NCBI GenBank assembly: GCA_051530055.1
Contig: CM121341.1
Span: 5,146,001-5,210,000, forward strand
Direction of reading: 5' to 3'
DNA: 64,000 bases
Origin: Neoechinorhynchus agilis
Lineage: Eukaryota; Acanthocephala
The notes beneath the pieces are model-generated. The model was given only the letters and a program-made list of their open reading frames with translations, searched no databases and was not told where the DNA came from. A program made the position numbers and the translations under genes. Every line of letters starts with the position of its first letter. Position 1 is the first letter of the stretch. Shown piece by piece: positions 1-12,904 of this stretch.

Positions 1-3000
1 GTCATTAAAGAAAATTAAAAGTCATTACCACGCTCTATCGCTTATTGCATTTGCTTTTATGAACATCAGTTTGGCAATTGAAGACATTGAACCGGCAGTC
101 AGTTTAAAAGCATTAACAATTACTGAAACAATCAGCGATCAATCGCTCAAGGCAATTTTAAATGCATTCGAATTCCAATTTGATTCGGTCATAAACGATC
201 GCAACTTGGTTCTTCAGCACGTTTACAAACTATTCCTTAGCCTCTTCAAACAGAACCGTCATATTCTCAACTGGGACTTCTTTATGAACAGATTCGATAC
301 GTTGTTTTTGGAGAATCAAATACTTCTTGAAGAGTTGGGTGAGATTATCTCACCTACAAGTATTTCTGGATCTAATACCGAAAGTGAACATTTCAACAGG
401 AAACTAAATTTGATTCGATTCGCCCTTGACAGCAGTGATGAGGTTACAAAATTAAGCGCATCGCCGAGAGCTCAATTTAGAAGATCGCTTTTCGACTCGT
501 CCGGAGTCGAGAAAAATGAAAAATTCGGTAAGTCAAAGTTATTTGTAGTTTAAAAATGTTGCTTGATCGAAACGAATCTCTCTCAATCGATTGCTACATT
601 TATCTAAAGAATTCGTCAAAAATCGACTTATACTAAAAAAATTTGAAGAAATTAGTTGTGTTGCAATTTTCATTAATTTGATCATAAACAGTGTCGACTT
701 TTACCAAATTTCCAGTAACGATAAATCTCTTTAGATGAAAAATACCCTGCCTTTTCCTCGACCAAAAGAAGGGTTTCCAGTTTCGACACGAACATTGAAG
801 TTCAAAGTGAGCCAAAGTGCATATATTTGGTCAAAATTTGAATTTTTTTTGCTAAGCAGGCACTCTCCAAGAAGTAGCAAACGAGTCAAGGACGACGACA
901 ACGGAAATGGTTGAGGGCAGGAATGAAAACACTCTTCATGCCTTAGTTCAGTTGCTTATGCAGGTATTTCTTTCAATAATTCATCAAATGATGAACTACA
1001 TCTATTATTAGTATATGCTTGTGAACGACCAATTAGCGGTCGAGGAAGACCGGATCGACCTGAAACATCAGGTAAAGTGTATAATTTTTTCAACTAAACA
1101 ATCCTTATAGACAATAGAATCTAGTCTTGAGGCATTTATTTAAACTCATGGGATATGAAAGGAAGAGCGATGCTTTAACAAAACCACCAATCAAATTAAG
1201 GTCTGTGTTCTACTTCGATCAATCGATTACTATTTGACTTTAGAAGGAGCGCCGTTTTTAGGGCGTTTTTAGCGGATTTGTCAAAAGTCTTGGACAACAA
1301 CTTCAGACTAGGAAACGTCTTACTTCCTTATGTCCTTAAGCTCCTTCATTACTGTCCAGCACCTAACTCTTCGGCCAATTGTATTCGAATGAACGCCTAT
1401 TCCATTTGCAATATGGAAGTTTCATTGCGGTTGGCATGGGCAAATGCCGTGTGCGTTATTCTCTACAAGGTACTAAATTTCGATTTCCTTATTTTCTAAG
1501 CGGCAACTATCAAATCTTCAGATCAAAATCTTTTAAAAGTGTTTGAACATTGAATTATTTAGATAGGTTGTTTTCTAGCATAAAAACTAAAATGATTTTT
1601 TATAATTTTGGTAATCTCGCCTCATCAGTCATTGATTCGCAAGTTTTCTGCAATTTAAGAGATCCGAGCTTAAATTGTTGAAAACTTGCGAATCAATAAC
1701 TGATGAGGCAAGGTTACCTCTTTCGAAATATTTCCCTTATAAATCAAAATCAAAGTGGTTATGACCAAGAGTATGTTCACCAAAATAATACTTTGACTGA
1801 TAAAATGATTTTATTTTTAAAATCCGATATTTCGGCCAAACAACCTTGATCAAAAGGCGTACAAGATTGCGCCGAATTATCAGAGTTTAAAAATAAAATC
1901 ATTTTAATTTCTACGCCAGAAAACAACCCTGTAAAAGTGTAACTAGATCTTGTTCTTTGCCAATCGCCTTTATAAGAGAAAATGCTACTCTCATCATTTT
2001 AAATTTCGTATTCGAATATCTTCGGAATTTCACCCAAAAGCCTCAACGATTTCTTGTAATTTTTAGTTGGTCAATCTTAACGTGGCCTTATTTTCCATTA
2101 TGTCTTCTGATTGGCCGACTGTATTATTTAAGTGTTTAGAACATCCCTAACTCGTTTTTTTCCTTTCTAGGCACTCAACCAACCGATATCTTAGACCTGA
2201 GCGATGTACAAACTCATAACCGTATGTTTCACAGTCTATCGGTTGGCTGAATGCCTACAAAGGAAAATAAGCCGAGCACCAAGAAGGTCCTAATTCCTAA
2301 AATCCGGTACAAATTGGAGTAATGTAATAGATCGTAAATTGCTTGCCGCTTATGATAAGTTTTAACAAATTGTTGGAATTTCTTCGTATCATTTAATGTG
2401 TATATAGTACCAAATCAACATGCCCGAATACGAGTTGCTGATTAATCGAATATTGAAAATCATGATAAACTCTATTAACACTTTTTCTCATGATTGTTCA
2501 TGCTTCAAATGTACTGAAAGCCATGCCCTTGGAGTTGAGTATCGACAAGGTTGGTAGACCACTAATGAAGTTATTTTATTCATTCAAAGTCTTTAAGATT
2601 CTAAGGAAACTGAAGGTAAGAAGTTTGAATGGCTCACCTTTCTTTAGTTAATTTCTTGTCCAAAAAAATTAGACGGTGCTCCAACTGACCGTAGTACGAG
2701 CGTCGTCAACGAGAAGGCTTCAGTTTTACCCAGCGACAGTCCAAAAAAGATGAGGTGGTTCTTTTCGAAACCCCAGCGATTTCAAGATACTTCAAGTCTT
2801 ACAGTCGCGACCTCTCCGTTCATAATAAATAAAAAGGAAACTGTGCGTCCATTTATTCCGTTAGAATCGATTCCCATAATCATTGTGAGCTTTAGGGATC
2901 TTCCAAATTGAAAGCGACAAGCAGCTACGCAGACTTCAATCGCGATCCAAATACCAGTGTCGATCCAAGAATCTTAGAAAAACGTTTGTATAATTCGCAC

Positions 3001-6000
3001 ACATTTGCCATTTCCAATTGCATTCAGATTCTATGGAGTCAGGCAGAGGCATATTCTCATATAAAGCGGATTCTTTAAGAATGAAGAATCCCATGCATAG
3101 AGTTCCATCAGATTTGTTTCATGTAAAATCGAAGAGATCCCGAAATGTCGAACAACTTATGTCCAAAAATAAGACAAAGTAAGTCTTTGTTGCAATTATC
3201 ACGATTTAAGCTTTTTTCAACTTATGAACTAGACTCAGTAGAACTTCTGTTCATAAAATATCACATATTAAGCCAAAAAACGAGCTAAGTGGATCGTGCG
3301 AACTTTGTGGTGCAGAAATCGAAAACATACACATGAGTTCTTACTTTAAAGATAAAATCCATGAGTATGTGGAAGTCGGGAAAAATTATATATATCCAAG
3401 AATCACTTTAATTGAAATATTTCGTCCAATCGCACTGGACTTCCTTAGTCAATTATCTAAAAGGGAATTTGGCAACCTCATTGTCTTATCCAAAGGTATC
3501 CTCAACTTTATATCAAAAAATCACTTTAATTGAAATATTTCGTCCAATCACGCTGGACCTCTTTAGTCAATTATCTAAAAGGGAATTTGGCAACCTCATT
3601 GTCTTATCCAAAGGTATCCTCAACTTTATATCAAAAAATCACTTTAATTAAAATATTTCGTCAATCGCACTGGACTTCTTTAGTCAATTATCTAAAAGGG
3701 AATTTGGCAACCTCATTGTCTTATCCAAAGGTATCCTCAACTTTATATCAAAAAATCACTTTAATTGAAATATTTCGTCCAATCGCATTAAACTTCTTTA
3801 GTCAATTATCTAAAAGGGAATTTGGCAACCTCATTGTCTTATCCAAAGATATCCTCAACTTTATATCAAAAAATCACTTTAATTGAAATATTTCGTCCAA
3901 TCGCACTGGACTTCTTTAGTCAATTATCTAAAAGGGAATTTGGCAACCTCATTGTCTTATCCAAAGATATCCTCAACTTTATATCAAAAAATCACTTTAA
4001 TTAAAATATTTCGTCCAATCGCACTGGACCTCTTTAGTCAATTATCTAAAAGGGAATTTGGCAACCTCATTGTCTTATCCAAAGGTATCCTCAACTTTAT
4101 ATCAAAAAATCACTTTAATTAAAATATTTCGTCCAATCACGCTGGACTTCCTTAGTCAATTATTGTTTGCAAGTGTTTACGACGTTATCAATTAAAGTGA
4201 TTCTTGGATATATAATTTTCCCCCACTTTCACATAGTTCTTACTTTCAAAAAAATCTCGTTTGCTTTAAAATTAAAAACTTTGGACGAGCCTAAAGTACA
4301 TTTGATTTATTCTACACCCGCGATAAAAGAATAATTTATCAAAAAGACGTTCTGTAAACAACAAACGGAGATGATGAAGAGCCTACGAGGTTCTCAGAAC
4401 GTCTTTTTGACTTTTAAACCTCCTTATTTATTCAATAACCTTGTTTTAGATATAAATGGTTGTCCCTATTTCGTGAGAAAGCGTCACATTAATCGCTTGA
4501 TTTGTTTTTTTTTCCAAAAAAAGGTTAATCTTTTCAAGAACTCATGGATAGACGAAGAATCCGGCGGTCTGTGCATAATCGCTTGTCTCACTTTGGTACA
4601 TAACGAGCCAACATTATCGGCATCGCTATTAATCGATATGTATGCCGCCATGAGCAGGTAAAAAAACTCTTGTGTCCATCGCTTCCATTTTCGTTAGAGT
4701 TGCTGGATCATTTCTTTACACGTGGCAAGATCGTAACTCAACATTTATTCCTGGAAACTGCAAGAGCATAGCACGCCAGTTTATTCGTTGCTCACTTCTC
4801 CAATTAGCTCCTAATGGAGTTTTCTATCAGCTATTTCAGCATCCGTACGGTAAGACGAAATCAACAAAATACTCTTTAAAAAAATTCACTTTAGATGAAA
4901 GCTTTTTTGAAACAATGGCAAACTCCATATCTGAATTCCCTGAACTTCCACCTCATGCCGCACTTAAACGCTTATTAAATGTTAGTTTGTTAGAATATTT
5001 TTAAAAATTTCGACGAACATAATCCCGAGTATGATGTGTGACCCTAGAATCTAAAAGTTAACATAAGATTTCGATAGAAACAATTTTACCGAAAACAGTA
5101 GATGGGGCATATTTCCTGAAGATACAAAGTCTTTCAATCTTGAGACAATCTCCGAATTCCTTTGTCGTGTAAACCCGGGTCTCTCAACAAAGCTAATTTT
5201 CTCGGCGACGTGCAAAATACTGTCGAAAAAGGAAGGCAACCGGGATGGTAAAACTCGTTTTGTGAACCACTTTGAAACCCACATTCGAAAAAAAAGTTGA
5301 CACAAATTCCGGAAACAACCCAAAAATGTCATGCTCATGATTATGTCCGTCGAAATTATAACTTGATTATCCCGATGGATTTTATGTGTCGATGATTAAC
5401 AGGACTTTTGTGCCCAAAAACTGATAGCACCTCCTATTTACAATCAAATCATAGCAAACTTGGCCATTTACATGCAGCATGTTCCAATTGAAGGATTTGT
5501 CGCTTCTTGGTCTCCGTTGTTTGAAGAATTCGAACGATTCTTTACAAAACTCATAAGTACAATCGTAAAGCCAGCAACTGAACTTAATCCGATTCTCCAA
5601 ATTGTGAAGAGACTTTTAAGTGTTCCTCATGTCAGCACCGCGAAGGTCAGTGCCTCGTTTCAATCTTCTTAAGACAAGCTTCAATGTAGACTTTAACTGA
5701 GCCGCTAACGAAGATCCTCTGTCATGTACTTCAAGATTCCAATTTTTCATTTGAAGACCTCCTCGATCTTAGCAACCTTTGTTATAAAGCTTTCTTAAAG
5801 GTAAGCATTTTGGAATAAAGTCTCGGTTAAATGATTATTTCGATTAAAAAGACGACCTCGTAAGACGAAGCATTTTATGAAAACGTGGTTCTAAAACTTA
5901 ATTCCTCAATTTATCTTTTTAACCAAACAAGCCCTCAACGGTCACGATTCATAAGTCCAGTGTAGGCGGCGAGGTGTTTATATTTTAATCCTCTACACGG

Positions 6001-7710
6001 ATACTGAATGGTTCAAAGTATTAGCGAGTTTATTCACTTCCGTGATCGAAATCGGTGGATTCTGTGTGGCAAAATCAGTTTTTTTAGGTGATAGTGCGTT
6101 AAAATCACAATAGAATACGATTATCCATTATGCGATTTTTATTTATTTCAATAGATGCCACTATTGGACCAGGCAGCTGATTCGCTGCAGTGCTTGTGGT
6201 TAATTATAGTATTCACATCGCTCACATTTTAGGATCGAGATCGATTCTTCATAGCAAGAGCAGTCATATCGACTTTCTTCGATTATATAAACGCAAGAGA
6301 AATCTGTGCTGATCGGAATGTTCTTCTTATGATACAGGTATTTTTGTTAATGTTTAACCGACTAAAAATTAAAAATGTTCATAAGTTTATCCTTGTTGAT
6401 ATTGGTGGCGTAATATATTCTTCACCGGTGATATCAAATGAAATGGAGAAGCTTAATTTAAATGAAATCGTGAGATTTGTTTTCGCGATTTCGATAGACC
6501 CACATTTACGTCCACTTAGACCATTCAAACTCTCGGTGCCGAATATATGCGATCTTTCACAAATGAGATCATAACGTTCATTAGCGATGTCCATGCCGTG
6601 TCCAGACTAAAGGTTTCAAAACTATCTCAAATAAATTGTTTTAACAACTTGCGTCTTTCTTAAACACAGACCTTTATATGTGAAGGACATGCGAACTCAA
6701 TAAACCTCTCGATCGATACACTCGGTGGTCAAATCAAAGCAGGACTTGCCCAGTATCTTTCTCTTGAGTTTACCAAATACAGAGATAGCAAAATGATTAC
6801 TCGGCTACTTCCATGGCTGTACACTCCACCATCTCCAGTTCACGGGTAAGAACTTTGTATTGTTTATCGTGATTTAGTTCATTATTATTGAATCGTAGGG
6901 TTGAAGATTATCAGGCATGTATTGACCATCTCCGATTCCTCTCATGGTTGTTGGCCGGGTCTTTGACTCACACCGCAATAACCAAAAACGAGGCAGCAGT
7001 TATAAGCCAACCGATACCAATCGATGCCAGTTTGCCAATCAGTGATAGGGTCATGTACGTCATTACTGAATTTACTGATCAAAGCAAGAAGTCAGTTGCT
7101 CATATGAGTGCTCTGTTTCATTCAGTAGTGCTATGCCAAGTGAGTAACAACTCATTTAGACTTTTGAGAAAATCTAATTTCTGTAAAGCTATGGACGATG
7201 TACTGTGAACAGTTTCAAGCCGATACCAGTGCTCTCGACGCCATAATGGCATTTTGGACACGCATCACACCGGGAATTCTTCAACTGCTCGCTAATTCCA
7301 AATCAGTTAGTGAATCTACTTTAAAAAAAGTTCGATATTCATTCGTCTTATCAGCTTGCAGACATGATGAACTTACATTTCCTTAACTTAATTGAAGCTC
7401 TTCAAGAGAGCAACTCAGTAGTGTTAGCGAAGGTATCTACCAAAAAAGGAAGGCAATCCTTGAAATGATTCGCAACTTTTTTTAGCTCTTCCCACTCTGG
7501 GAACCAGTCCTTCACACGCATCCGTCTAATCTGCCATCTCACATACTCATCAGATTGCAAGCATGTCTTAATTTCAAGCCTTCAATAGAATCTCATAATG
7601 CATCGATGTTCAAGTATACGATTTTGCTCAAATGGCTTCAACGTCTTCAGTTCAAGATGGTTCAAATTGAATTACAATCATCTCATGCATCGCAGTTCTA
7701 CACCCTTTAG
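1..7710 (+). CDS. unc-79: UNC-79 homologue, 3' part of gene (NALCN channelosome subunit)
   Basis: UNC79 is a very large HEAT-like scaffold that, with UNC80, supports the NALCN sodium leak channel at the neuronal membrane. The C-terminal exons fit the vertebrate protein closely: a segment reading QSKKSVAHMSALFHS, then LWTMYCEQ, TRITPGILQLLANSKS, and a final stretch KWLQRLQFKMVQIELQ ending SQFYTL and TAG at 7708-7710. Exons that I can phase: 1-527, 735-806, 860-963, 1012-1071, 1118-1200, 1244-1469, 4539-4657, 4698-4849, 4895-4980, 5455-5645, 5702-5800, 6233-6337, 6670-6845, 6899-7139, 7189-7305, 7355-7432 and 7485-7710. The first exon is open to the window edge, so the 5' end lies outside. Coding-like stretches at 2.56-3.33 kb and 5.0-5.3 kb could not be joined cleanly. 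Introns are mostly 45-60 bp, except where repeats sit. Identity is strong for the C-terminus and inferred for the earlier exons. Confidence 0.85.
1611..1720. repeat. Foldback (inverted) repeat in unc-79 intron
   Basis: The left arm (from 1611, GGTAATCTCGCCTCATCAG) is matched in reverse complement by the right arm ending near 1720. The arms are about 39 bp with a few mismatches and a spacer of roughly 30 bp. It lies in the long intron after the exon ending at 1469. It looks like a short non-autonomous foldback element; no coding capacity is seen. Confidence 0.8.
1797..1918. repeat. Foldback element with ATATTTCGGC / GCGCCGAA core
   Basis: Inverted ends (AAAATGATTTTATTTTTAAA and its complement) enclose two oppositely oriented cores: TTGATCA, a GGCG/CGCC stem, then GAA(A/T) and TATC. 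The same outer sequence forms the tandem array at 39.2-40.2 kb, so this is a dispersed copy of that family. It shares the hammerhead-like core layout described in the findings, but in a degenerate form. Confidence 0.75.
2170..2262. repeat. Short hairpin-forming repeat
   Basis: CCAACCGATA near 2180 is matched by TATCGGTTGG near 2238-2247, with an approximately 50-bp loop. The surrounding 1470-2560 region otherwise holds only AT-rich intron and the foldbacks listed above; no coding exon was confirmed there. Confidence 0.5.
3401..4165 (+). repeat. 118-bp tandem array, about 6.5 copies, inside unc-79 homologue
   Basis: Units begin AATCACTTTAATT at 3401, 3519, 3637 and so on, with few differences between copies. 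One copy lacks a base in its FRP segment, which shifts its reading frame. All forward frames are largely open, giving overlapping ORFs of 60-118 aa that start MKYFVQS or end SKNHFN. These are products of the repetition, not genes. The array sits in the part of the gene between a coding-like exon ending near 3400 and the exon at 4539. Confidence 0.9.
4186..4250 (-). repeat. Inverted copy of the sequence left of the 118-bp array
   Basis: Read on the minus strand, this stretch repeats about 60 bp of 3355-3415 (a variant of TATGTGGAAGTCGGG, then CCAAGAATCACTTTAATT). The array is thus bounded by an inverted pair. Its right boundary also contains TTGTTTGCAAG, a motif that recurs in the foldback elements at 22.0 and 23.6 kb. 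Confidence 0.75.
4338..4412. repeat. Perfect 16-bp stem hairpin
   Basis: TCAAAAAGACGTTCTG at about 4338-4353 is matched exactly by CAGAACGTCTTTTTGA at about 4397-4412, with a 43-bp spacer. It lies in the intron before the unc-79 exon at 4539. It may be the remnant of a small inverted-repeat element. Confidence 0.7.
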
Positions 7711-7927
7711 ACTTTAGTATGATTCGAGTAAAAGAACAATTATTTACCACTTTTGTTTGTATGGCTTCCCGGACCAATTGTTCCATTTAACAACACGTTT
7801 TATTTTGTTTAAGAAGAGGACCCATGAACCTCTGGATCCTCGTGATCATTTTAGAGTGGATGACGGATCCGAAGAGGTGGATGAGGGATCCGGTTCGAAT
7901 GACGGATCCGGGGTGGATGACGGATGC
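7711..7927. repeat. Intergenic stretch with GGATCC-rich short repeats
   Basis: Downstream of the unc-79 stop the sequence is AT-rich to about 7820. Then 7856-7927 holds imperfect repeats of the type GATGACGGATCCG, with four GGATCC sites. No gene is seen. Confidence 0.5.
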
Positions 7928-10539
7928 CGGACTCATCATTGAGTTTCCTTTTCCCTTCATCGAGGTATTTCGGCCCCTTTCGTTGTGGGTAATCGGTCAT
8001 TGTGGATTTTGAACCCGCTGACCCTGGAACAGGGAGCAGGAGCTTTAGTCCACTTGACCACCTCAGCACAACTACGGAATGTACAAACTTCGCCACACAT
8101 TGACCCGGATTAGCTTTCCGATTTAAGCATTCTTATGAGTGGCTCAGCCGTATCATAACATTGTATTAACAACAACACCCACATAAACGTGCTGCCACAC
8201 TACTACCACAAAATAATCAATGGCACACTCTACATTAGTCTCTCGTTACCGCATTATCGATCACCACCTCAATCAATTTTGAAACGTTGAGGAGGTCGCT
8301 CTTGTGCTTCTCCACAGTAGCTTCTCTGGATCCTTTTTTGGCACTAGTTTCTCCTGTTTCTCAGGATCGTCGACGGCCTCTCCTTCTTTTTCAGACACTC
8401 CCCCTTCACTGAATCCCCTTCGTTCCTTGATGACGACTCCTCATCTGTCTCTGTGGATCTCGATCCATCCATCCTATTCTCTGTGGTTCTATCTTAGAGA
8501 ATTTTGTTTCATCCGACTCTGCACTGCTAGTATCTTTTCCCCATCTGTACCGTAAGTAGTCCCCCACCATGGATCCTCTGCCCTTTACCGTTTTCACCAA
8601 AAACACGATAGGATACCGGCCGTGTCCTGCGCTCTATCTTTCCTTCCATGTATCATCTATAGATCGCTTATACCAAATCAAGTCCTTGTCTTGAAATTGG
8701 TGCTCTTTCTTTAAATCGAACTTCACTTTCGAATTTTCTGAACCGTCTGTTTCGTCAATTGATGCATATTGTCTCGAACGACGTGGACAAACGTCTGCCT
8801 ATTAATTTTTCAGCTGCTGTTATTTTAGTGACATTGTTCTCGGAATTTCTATAATAAAAAAGAAACGCCCATAATTCCTCTTGATTAATATCCCCGATTT
8901 TGTCCATCGCTCTTCGTTTGAAAGTACCAACCATTCGTTCTACCAACCCATTGGTCTGAGTGTGATATGGACTCGATTTGATTTGTTGAATTCCCTGTCC
9001 TTCACAAAATACTTCAAACTGTTCTGACGTGAATTGGGGACCATTGCCGGAGACAATGTGGTTTGGAATTCCGAATCTGGCATAGCAATCTTTAAGTTCG
9101 GTTATCACAGCACCGGTCGTTGCTCAACTTCCCAAGTTCCAAATCTAAGGCCACTTACTCGTGGCATCCACTAACAGCAAAAACATCTTACCATAGATGG
9201 GCCCTGTCAAATCGATGTGAAATCTTCTCCATGGTGTTGCTGGACTTCGCCCCTGGCAGTGTTCGCATTGATTGACGAAGATTTCCACGTCTGCTCCAAT
9301 TTTCGGCCACCAAACATAATGTATTGATAGGTTTCTCATGGCCTCGATGCCCGGAAGGGCGCAATTACTTAGGAATGACAATTCTTTGTTGCACCATGAG
9401 CATGCCGTTTTCCTGTGACAATTCGCTTCTTCGGTCCCAGTATTTCTTTTCATCTCCATCCATCTTGGCTCCCAACCGTATTTCAAAAACCTAACTATTC
9501 GTTGAGTCTCATCATCGTAGCCTCGATAATCTTCCTTCTTGATAGCTGACATTGTTTGGCACCTTCGTTCTGAATCGTGAACGTCCTGGCGTCGACAGTG
9601 CTCTCCTTTGCTTCAAGACTTTGTGGGTTGGATAAGCGAGATAGACAATCGGTGTACAAATTCGTTTTGCCCTTCACATATCTCACATCGTAATCGTACT
9701 CGCCCAAAATGATCGCCCAACGTACTATCCGTCCATTGGTCATCTTGCTTAATATTCTGTTTTCTCCAAATATATGCCTTAACGGCTGATGATCCGTTTC
9801 GATCGTGAAGTGTCGGCCAAAAAGATATGAAATCTCTTAACAACATATACGATAGCCACCGCTTCCTTATCCAACGTTGAATATTTTAGCTCTGCTGGGC
9901 TGATTTTCTTGCAAGCAAACATGATAGGCATATTTTTCTGGTTTCGCTCGTCAAATTGGAAAATAGCAGCTCCAACTCCTTTCTCCCTAGAATCACAATC
10001 TAGGGTCACTGGTTTCGTTTCATCGAATAGGATCAAACTGATAAGATTCGAAAAGGCCTCCTTTACATCAATAAACGCATTTTTTTCATTTTTGCCTTAT
10101 TTCCACTTGACATTCACTGTTAGCGAATCCTGCAGCGGTGCACAAATTGTTTGTAAATGTGGTATGAATTTGTCTAAGAAGTTCACCGCGCCTAAAAAGG
10201 ATCTCAACTCTTTCTTATAAACAGGATCTGCCGCCAGTTTCATATCATTCACTCGTTCTGCACTTGCCTGTCATTTCTCCTTCATCAGAGAGTGTCCCAA
10301 ATAACTAACATGCTCTTCTAGAAATTGACACTTGTCCTTCTTTACTCGCACTCCCGCCGATTCCAGCAGCCGATAGTCTCTTTTATAGATATTTTTCCAT
10401 ACACGGCCGAATGGACATCCACAATCCACCGCGAATTCGGTCTGGACAATGCTGGTCTGCGCCGAATGCCCCAAGACCGTACGGTAATAGAGTTTGTAAG
10501 AATCCCTCCGGATTCTCAGATACCTCTCCAGGAGGAGGC
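7928..10539 (-). mobile_element. Ty3/Gypsy-like LTR retroelement fossil, copy A
   Basis: On the minus strand, pieces run in the order reverse transcriptase remnant, RNase H, zinc-binding H2C2 region plus integrase core, which is the Ty3/Gypsy order. A terminal-repeat-like block of roughly 210 bp (7928-8140) is repeated at 10,540 and, shortened, at about 12,530. No gag was recognised. The element is broken in several places and incomplete. It is nearly identical to the neighbouring copy, so the tandem arrangement arose recently compared with the decay of the element itself. Plus-strand ORFs here are shadows. Confidence 0.85.
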
Positions 10540-12715
10540 GGGACTCATCATTGAGTTTCCTTTTCCCTTCATCGAGGTATTTCGGCCCCTTTCGTTGTGG
10601 GTAATCGGTCATTGTGGATTTTGAACCCGCTGACCCTGGAACAGGGAGCAGGAGCTTTAGTCCACTTGACCACCTCAGCACAACTACGGAATGTACAAAC
10701 TTCGCCACACATTGACCCGGATTAGCTTTCCGATTTAAGCATTCTTATGAGTGGCTCAGCCGTATCATAACATTGTATTAACAACAACACCCACATAAAC
10801 GTGCTGCCACACTACTACCACAAAATAATCAATGGCACACTCTACATTAGTCTCTCGTTACCGCATTATCGATCACCACCTCAATCAATTTTGAAACGTT
10901 GAGGAGGTCGCTCTTGTGCTTCTCCACAGTAGCTTCTCTGGATCCTTTTTTGGCACTAGTTTCTCCTGTTTCTCAGGATCGTCGACGGCCTCTCCTTCTT
11001 TTTCAGACACTCCCCCTTCACTGAATCCCCTTCGTTCCTTGATGACGACTCCTCATCTGTCTCTGTGGATCTCGATCCATCCATCCTATTCTCTGTGGTT
11101 CTATCTTAGAGAATTTTGTTTCATCCGACTCTGCACTGCTAGTATCTTTTCCCCATCTGTACCGTAAGTAGTCCCCCACCATGGATCCTCTGCCCTTTAC
11201 CGTTTTCACCAAAAACACGATAGGATACCGGCCGTGTCCTGCGCTCTATCTTTCCTTCCATGTATCATCTATAGATCGCTTATACCAAATCAAGTCCTTG
11301 TCTTGAAATTGGTGCTCTTTCTTTAAATCGAACTTCACTTTCGAATTTTCTGAACCGTCTGTTTCGTCAATTGATGCATATTGTCTCGAACGACGTGGAC
11401 AAACGTCTGCCTATTAATTTTTCAGCTGCTGTTATTTTAGTGACATTGTTCTCGGAATTTCTATAATAAAAAAGAAACGCCCATAATTCCTCTTGATTAA
11501 TATCCCCGATTTTGTCCATCGCTCTTCGTTTGAAAGTACCAACCATTCGTTCTATCAACCCATTGGTCTGAGTGTGATATGGACTCGATTTGATTTTTTG
11601 AATTCCCTGTCCTTCACAAAATACTTCAAACTGTTCTGACGTGAATTGGGGACCATTGCCGGAGACAATGTGGTTTGGAATTCCGAATCTGGCATAGCAA
11701 TCTTTAAGTTCGGTTATCACAGCACCGGTCGTTGCTCAACTTCCCCCAATTCAAATCTAAGGCCACTTACTCGTGGCATCCACTAACAACAAAAAACATC
11801 TTACCATGGATGGGCCCTGTCAAATCGATGTGAAATCTTCTCCATGGTGTTGCTGGACTTCGCCCCTGGCAGTGTTCGCATTGATTGACGAAGATTTCCA
11901 CGTCTGCTCCAATTTTCGGCCACCAAACATAATGTATTGATAGGTTTCTCATGGCCTCGATGCCCGGAAGGGCGCAATTACTTAGGAATGACACTTCTTT
12001 GTTGCACCATGAGCATGCCGTTTTCCTGTGACAATTCGCTTCTTCGGTCCCAGTATTTCTTTTCATCTCCATCCATCTTGGCTCCCAACCGTATTTCAAA
12101 AACCTAACTATTCGTTGAGTCTCATCATCGTAGCCTCGGTAATCTTCCTTCTTGATAGCTGACATTGTTTGGCACCTTCGTTCTGAATCGTGAACGTCCT
12201 GGCGTCGACAGTGCTCTCCTTTGCTTCAAGACTTTGTGGGTTGGATAAGCGAGATAGACAATCGGTGTACAAATTCGTTTTGCCCTTCACATATCTCACA
12301 TCGTAATCGTACTCGCCCAAAATGATCGCCCAACGTACTATCCGTCCATTGGTCATCTTGCTTAATATTCTGTTTTCTCCAAATATATGCCTTAACGGCT
12401 GATGATCCGTTTCGATCGTGAAGTGTCGGTCGGTCTGGACAATGCTGGTCTGCGCTCAATGCCCCAAGACCGTACGGTAAAAGAGTTTGTAAGAATCCCT
12501 CCGGATTCTCAGATACCTCCAGGAGGCGGGACTCATCATTGAGTTTCCTCTTCCCTTCATCGAGGTATTTCGGCCCCTTTCGTTGTGGGTAATCAGTTAT
12601 TGTGGATTTTGAACCCGATGACCCTGAAACAGACTCAGCACAACTACGGAATTTACAAACTTCGCGACACATTGACCCGGATTAGCTTTCCGATTTAAGC
12701 ATTCTTATGAGTGGC
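10540..12715 (-). mobile_element. Ty3/Gypsy-like LTR retroelement fossil, copy B
   Basis: A second, shorter copy of the same element in the same orientation, again with RNase H and integrase remnants and bounded by the same terminal-repeat-like block (10,540-10,750 and about 12,530-12,715). It differs from copy A at only a few sites in the shared 1.9 kb and lacks part of the reverse-transcriptase portion. It is broken at several points. At its right edge, 12,719-12,800 is an inverted, more diverged copy of about 80 bp found at 12,430-12,520. Confidence 0.85.
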
Positions 12716-12904
12716 TAGGAAGTATCTGAGAATCCGAATAGAACTCTTTTACCGTACAGTCATGAGCATTGAGCGCAGACCAGCGCTTTCATAGACCGAA
12801 ATCAACGGACCGTGTGTCCGTATTTCAGCCGTGTGTATGGTGGGAAAAAAGAATAACTTTAAAACATATATCCATGAAAAAACTAATAATTTTTTCGATT
12901 AAAG

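Noticed and set aside
3333-4122. Overlapping ORFs of 60-118 aa (MKYFVQS..., ...SKNHFN)
   Set aside because: They arise from the 118-bp repeat, which has few stops in any forward frame; the same peptides recur in shifted frames.
8304-11167. Plus-strand ORFs within the Gypsy pair
   Set aside because: They are antisense shadows of the minus-strand element.
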